This document shows, piece after piece, positions 6,703-9,714 of a stretch of DNA of 9,714 nucleotides. The position numbers and the translations under genes were made by a program. This stretch comes from an uncultured Clostridia bacterium. Lineage in GTDB: Bacteria > Bacillota > Clostridia > Oscillospirales > CAG-272. The notes beneath the pieces are model-generated. The model saw only the letters and a list, made by a program, of their open reading frames with translations. It did not search any database and was not told where the DNA came from. The DNA lies in contig CAJGEA010000060.1 in the NCBI GenBank assembly GCA_904502015.1, positions 1 through 9,714 of the forward strand, read 5' to 3'. The number at the start of each line of letters is the position of its first letter. Position 1 is the first letter of the stretch.

Positions 6703-6725
6703 TTGGCACGTTGGCACTTTGGCAC
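6703..6725 (-). repeat. Three tandem 7-mers in the U32 operon leader
   Basis: TTGGCAC occurs three times at exactly 8-base spacing (6703-6709, 6711-6717, 6719-6725). On the transcript it reads GUGCCAA three times, between the promoter and the ribosome binding site. It may be a short tandem expansion or a protein or RNA binding site. Confidence 0.7.
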
Positions 6726-6754
6726 GCCGTTTTTGGTCGGTAGTGTAACACCTT

Positions 6755-6783
6755 ATTATACCACACCCCGCAAGGCTTGTCAA
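6755..6783 (-). promoter_or_regulatory. Consensus sigma-A promoter of the U32-uppP-RNase M5-like operon
   Basis: On the minus strand TTGACA (6783-6778) and TATAAT (6760-6755) are both perfect with a 17-base spacer. The leader to the ATG at 6675 is about 73 bases and contains the triple GUGCCAA. It is divergent from the binding-protein promoter, with about 48 bases between the two -35 elements. Confidence 0.93.
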
Positions 6784-6830
6784 TACGCCTGCGGAGCATT
6801 GACAATTTGAACAAATATTGCAAACCGCTC

Positions 6831-6859
6831 TTGACAAGATTCGGATAGAATGGTATAAT
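6831..6859 (+). promoter_or_regulatory. Consensus sigma-A promoter of the solute-binding protein gene
   Basis: TTGACA (6831-6836), a 17-base spacer and TATAAT (6854-6859) match the consensus perfectly. A leader stem-loop follows: TTGAGAG (6871-6877) pairs with CTCTCAA (6892-6898), extended by two G-C pairs past a one-base bulge. It ends five bases before the Shine-Dalgarno AAAGGAGG (6904-6911). Confidence 0.93.
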
Positions 6860-6919
6860 ACAACTAACCGTTGAGAGTGGGGGATTGTACCCTCTCAAAA
6901 CCTAAAGGAGGCTTTTGAC

Positions 6920-8416
6920 ATGAAACGAATTCTTTGCCTGCTGCTGGCAGGCATCATGCTGCTGGGCGCGACGGCGTGCGGTACGGGCGACAGCGGAGTG
7001 GGTGACGGCGAGGGTGCCGGTACCCGCGTAGAGGACGAGGGCGCAGATCCCAATTATACCTGCGATCTGCCCGAGCTGGATTACAAAAACGAGCCCATCA
7101 AGATTATCTACGCCAAGGCAACGGGCCGCGAGGACGAGATCAAGGAGTCGGGCGACGGCGGCGTGGTATCTGATGCCGTTCACGAGCGCAACGTGGCCGT
7201 TGAGGAGCAGCTCAAGGTCAAACTGGAGTACTACGACGACGGCACGGGCAACAACGTGGCAACCCTCGTTGACCGTGACATCAAATCGGGTCTTGGGGAT
7301 TACGATATCGTAACCAACGGTACCTTCCTCTCGGTGTCTCCCGCCGTGCAGGGCAATTACCTTGACCTGTCCAAGCTGGATTACATCGACACCTCCAAGC
7401 ACTACTGGACACAGGGCTACAACGACATGGTCACCTTCACCGAGGACGAGATGCAGTTCCTCGCTACGGGCCCCATCGCCATCTCGCTGTTCCGCTATAC
7501 CTACTTCACCATCTACAACAAAAAGCAGTTCGAGGCCAGTAAGATCCCCGATCTGTACGATACCGTTATAGCGAAGAAGTGGACGCTGGACTACCAGTAT
7601 TCCATCAGCACCAACAATTACGTGGATTCCGACGGCGACGGTAAGGCCTCGCGCGGCGACACCTACGGCTTCGTGACGGGCAATACCATCAGCACCGACG
7701 CTTACCCCGTGGCGGGTAACGTCCACCTCATCGTCAAGGATGGCGAAACGCACGAGCTGACCTTCAACGCGGAGGCGCTGGGTACCCTGTCCGACCTTGT
7801 GGATAAGGTTCAGCTTCTGTATAACGATGCCTCTACCTACGTATTTAAAGGTGCGACCGAGGATGACGTGCCGCTCAACAACATCATAGAGATGTTTGCC
7901 GACGGCAAGACCCTGATGGCCACCGTGCAGTTCCTCAAGCTGGAGACCAACTTCAACGAGCTGGCGGCTATGTCCTACGGTATCGCGCCCATGCCCAAGT
8001 TCTCGGATGAGCAGGATAACTACTACTCCTACGTGCAGGACCAGGTATCCTCCTTCGGTATCTCGGCCGTGGTAGGTGACGAGAACCGCCAGGAGATGTG
8101 CGCCGCCGTGCTGGAGGCTATGGCGTACCACAGCTACAATCTGGTTCGTCCCGCCTACTACGATTCCGCACTTTCGCTCCGTTATATGCAGGATCCTCAG
8201 TCGCAGACCATTCTGAATCTCATTTTTGAGTCGCTGTACTTCGACTTCTCCTCCACCTGCTGCAATATGCTGACCACCTATACCCGTGACCTGCTCCGCC
8301 CCATCTTCAGCGGCTCGTCCAGCGGTATGTCTACCATCAAGGCATGGCAGAAGCCGATCAACACCAGCCTGAAGCGCATCAACGATCGTCTCTACAAGCT
8401 GCAGACCAAGACCTGA
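6920..8416 (+). CDS. Lipoprotein extracellular solute-binding protein
   Basis: This 498-residue protein starts with a lipoprotein signal peptide: MKR, a hydrophobic core (4-16), then ATAC with the lipidation Cys at C20. The lipobox -3 residue is Ala rather than the usual Leu. A Gly/Asp/Glu-rich linker (21-45) follows, then a long mature domain resembling family 1 substrate-binding proteins of ABC transporters. YFTIYNKKQFE (about 195-205) is the usual interdomain region. The Ca-loop-like DSDGDGKASRGDTYGF (236-251) resembles the DxDxDG insertion common in these proteins of Clostridia. The protein would sit on the outer face of the membrane and capture a ligand, probably a sugar or oligosaccharide, though the ligand cannot be read from sequence. 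It has its own consensus promoter, AAAGGAGG at eight-base spacing and its own terminator, so it is monocistronic. No permease or ATPase gene is present in the window. Confidence 0.87.
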   Translation: MKRILCLLLAGIMLLGATACGTGDSGVGDGEGAGTRVEDEGADPNYTCDLPELDYKNEPIKIIYAKATGREDEIKESGDGGVVSDAVHERNVAVEEQLKVKLEYYDDGTGNNVATLVDRDIKSGLGDYDIVTNGTFLSVSPAVQGNYLDLSKLDYIDTSKHYWTQGYNDMVTFTEDEMQFLATGPIAISLFRYTYFTIYNKKQFEASKIPDLYDTVIAKKWTLDYQYSISTNNYVDSDGDGKASRGDTYGFVTGNTISTDAYPVAGNVHLIVKDGETHELTFNAEALGTLSDLVDKVQLLYNDASTYVFKGATEDDVPLNNIIEMFADGKTLMATVQFLKLETNFNELAAMSYGIAPMPKFSDEQDNYYSYVQDQVSSFGISAVVGDENRQEMCAAVLEAMAYHSYNLVRPAYYDSALSLRYMQDPQSQTILNLIFESLYFDFSSTCCNMLTTYTRDLLRPIFSGSSSGMSTIKAWQKPINTSLKRINDRLYKLQTKT

Positions 8417-8420
8417 TGTG

Positions 8421-8432
8421 AACCGATCGGTT
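8421..8432. promoter_or_regulatory. 12-bp perfect palindrome after the binding-protein gene
   Basis: AACCGATCGGTT is a perfect palindrome between the stop codon and the terminator. It may be a protein-binding site or chance; nothing further supports a role. Confidence 0.25.
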
Positions 8433-8445
8433 CCAATGTGATCCC

Positions 8446-8476
8446 AAGGCCCGTTGCCTCTGTGCAACGGGCCTTT
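8446..8476 (+). terminator. Intrinsic terminator of the solute-binding protein gene
   Basis: Stem AAGGCCCGTTGC (8446-8457) pairs perfectly with GCAACGGGCCTT (8464-8475) around loop CTCTGT and ends in TTTT (8473-8476). It lies 30 bases after the stop codon. Confidence 0.9.
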
Positions 8477-8498
8477 TCGCGCGAAAGAAGGCGATATG

Positions 8499-8716
8499 TT
8501 AAATTGGTATTTATGGGGATGCGCATTTGCAGGGGTTTCACCCCTGCACCCCACCAGAACCCTTTTTGCAAAAAGGGTTCTGGACTCCCAAAAACCTTAA
8601 AAAGATATATTTTGCAATATATTTTTTAAGTTCTTGAAGTTCCAAGAAACTTCTTTCAAGAAGTTTCTTGGTGGGGTGCAGGGGCAACGCCCCTGCACGA
8701 TAAATCCCAATTTGAA
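8499..8716. mobile_element. MITE-like 218-bp element with terminal boxes and five hairpins
   Basis: The left end (8499-8516, TTAAATTGGTATTTATGG) and the right end (8698-8716, CGATAAATCCCAATTTGAA) are inverted copies of the dispersed box, 15 of 18 matching. Inside, five stem-loops are packed end to end: 8528-8548 (TGCAGGGGT/ACCCCTGCA), 8554-8583 (a perfect 30-base palindrome centred on TTGCAA), 8596-8630 (15-bp AT-rich stem with one bulge), 8642-8671 (CCAAGAAACTTC/GAAGTTTCTTGG) and 8677-8697 (TGCAGGGGC/GCCCCTGCA). The outermost hairpins and the adjoining CCCCACCA/TGGTGGGG are mirror images, so the whole unit is an imperfect inverted repeat. No transposase is encoded and no target-site duplication is obvious. 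It could be non-autonomous mobile or simply a REP-like repeat. Confidence 0.65.
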
Positions 8717-8815
8717 CACGTCAGGGGTGTGACGGATTTTCTGTGAGAGAATTGATCCGAGGAAAAATTTTGTTGCGGAAAACGAAGTTTTCTCGGGAAA
8801 ATTTGCGTGCGGCAC

Positions 8816-8844
8816 TTGCATATTGCACGATTATAGTATATAAT
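8816..8844 (+). promoter_or_regulatory. Sigma-A promoter of murD
   Basis: TTGCAT (8816-8821) and TATAAT (8839-8844) are 17 bases apart in an AT-rich patch. The leader to the ATG is about 50 bases, with the Shine-Dalgarno GGAGGGG (8890-8896) five bases before the start. A small stem-loop GAAAAC-GAA-GTTTTC (8778-8792) lies just upstream. Confidence 0.8.
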
Positions 8845-8901
8845 ATATAAGGCAAAAGTTTTCTATGATATGAAGCGTATAAAAGACTTGGAGGGGTGCA
8901 G

Positions 8902-9714
8902 ATGAAAACGTCCTCATTATTGCCCCGTGTTCGGGGCGGCCGTTGTGCCGTTTTGGGCTACGGTGTGTCCAACCGTCCGCTCGTGGAGTGGCTGATGAGC
9001 CACGGTGCGGCGGCGGTGGAGGTGCGTGACGGGCGCGAGCTCGCCGCAATGATCGAGTGTGGGGATGCCGACCGCATCGCCCGCGCGGGTGCTACGCTGG
9101 TTTGCGGCAAGGACTATCTGGCGGGACTGTGCGCCGACGTGATCTTCCGTACTCCCGGTATGCGCCCCGACCTGCCCGAGATTTGCGCGGCGGTGGAGGC
9201 GGGAGCGATCCTCTCCTCTGAAATGGAGCTTTTTTTGTCCTTGACCGAGGCGACCGTGGTGGGTATCACGGGCTCGGATGGCAAGACCACCACCACCACG
9301 CTGACCGCCCACCTGCTCACCGAGTCCTGCCGACGGCGGGGCAGGGGGCGGGTATTTCTCGGCGGTAATATAGGCACGCCCCTGCTCCCCGACGTGGAGC
9401 AAATGACGGCCGACGATTTCGCGGTGGTGGAGCTTTCCAGCTTCCAGCTCATGACGGCGACGCGCTCGGCCGACTACGCCGTGCTGACCAACCTATCGGA
9501 AAACCATCTGAATTGGCATCACGGCATGGATGAGTACGTCCGCGCCAAGACCAACATCTGCGGCGGTGAGGGGAGCCACGAGCCGCCCCGCGTTACCGTG
9601 CTGAATGCCGAAAATAGTTACACGCGCGCCATCGGTGAGCGGCTGAGCGCTCCCGTGATTTGGTTCTCGGGCAAAGATCGAGACCTCCCGAATCACCCGC
9701 CCCGCGACGTGGAC
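8902..9714 (+). CDS. murD: MurD, UDP-MurNAc-L-Ala:D-Glu ligase (3' end outside window)
   Basis: The frame stays open for 271 codons to the edge, so the C-terminal domain is missing (family usually about 450 residues). MurD joins D-glutamate to UDP-MurNAc-L-alanine with ATP in the cytoplasm, the second amino acid addition of peptidoglycan precursor synthesis. The N-terminal Rossmann-like domain starts with AVLGYGVSNRPLVEWL (16-31). The central Mur ligase domain has the ATP loop GITGSDGKTTTTT (121-133), GGNIGTPLL (154-162), ELSSFQL (177-183) and NLSENHLNWHHGMDEYVRAK (197-216), where K216 is the probable carbamylated lysine. The combination GGNIGTPLL plus SSFQL separates MurD from MurC, MurE and MurF. 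The loop reads GSDGKTT rather than GTNGKTT, and NHLNWH replaces the common DHLDRH. The ATG is supported by GGAGGGG. It begins a new transcription unit. Confidence 0.95.
   Translation, partial: MKTSSLLPRVRGGRCAVLGYGVSNRPLVEWLMSHGAAAVEVRDGRELAAMIECGDADRIARAGATLVCGKDYLAGLCADVIFRTPGMRPDLPEICAAVEAGAILSSEMELFLSLTEATVVGITGSDGKTTTTTLTAHLLTESCRRRGRGRVFLGGNIGTPLLPDVEQMTADDFAVVELSSFQLMTATRSADYAVLTNLSENHLNWHHGMDEYVRAKTNICGGEGSHEPPRVTVLNAENSYTRAIGERLSAPVIWFSGKDRDLPNHPPRDVD

Noticed and set aside
4516..6810. A 764-codon plus-strand open frame opposite uppP and the U32 gene
   Set aside because: It is antisense to two clear families, crosses the intergenic gap, is rich in Gly, His, Asp and Glu with no recognisable domain, and has no suitable start. 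It results from GC-rich codon bias on the other strand.
6902..8554. A 550-codon minus-strand open frame opposite the solute-binding protein
   Set aside because: It is antisense to a gene with signal peptide, promoter, ribosome binding site and terminator, and its low-complexity Val/Gly/His-rich product has no family look.
8499..8716. Possible structured small RNA gene
   Set aside because: No promoter drives it and the related boxes elsewhere point to a dispersed DNA repeat; transcription has not been shown.

Overview
The window looks like chromosomal DNA from a GC-rich Clostridia lineage (Bacillota), probably a gut-type anaerobe. This is inferred from gene content and signals: a feoA-feoB operon ending in a FeoB-associated Cys-rich membrane protein, a TOPRIM/DUF4093 RNase M5-like protein, a Clostridia-style lipoprotein solute-binding protein, strong purine-rich ribosome binding sites, and AT-rich sigma-A promoters (17-bp spacers) set in GC-rich coding DNA. 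No rRNA, tRNA, CRISPR array, transposase or phage gene was seen.

Layout from left to right. Positions 1-139 hold a piece of a dispersed, hairpin-bearing repeat. A short XRE-type regulator with one C-terminal membrane helix follows (248-640). Next is a three-gene ferrous iron uptake operon, feoA-feoB-Cys-rich protein (872-3344), with a near-consensus promoter, a structured leader and ATGA start/stop overlaps at both junctions. A gene-free stretch (3345-3763) is almost entirely repeat modules and ends at a strong terminator (3764-3800) that serves the minus-strand genes. On the minus strand, read from right to left, are a peptidase U32 family protein, undecaprenyl-diphosphatase uppP and the RNase M5-like protein, which form one transcription unit (6675 down to 3814) from a consensus promoter at 6755-6783. 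A divergent consensus promoter (6831-6859) drives a lipoprotein solute-binding protein (6920-8416) that has its own terminator and no transporter partner in the window. A compact 218-bp inverted-repeat element carrying five hairpins lies at 8499-8716. Then comes the murD promoter and the first 271 codons of murD, cut by the right edge.

Functionally the window combines Fe(II) import (feo), cell-wall precursor synthesis (murD) and lipid-carrier recycling (uppP), probable RNA processing or modification (RNase M5-like, U32) and a surface binding protein. The coding content is mostly ordinary housekeeping. The least ordinary feature is a family of about eight copies of an 18-21 bp box (consensus near CGATAAAYCCMAATTTGAA) that bounds or separates modular hairpin units in three intergenic regions. 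No enzyme that would mobilise them is visible here.
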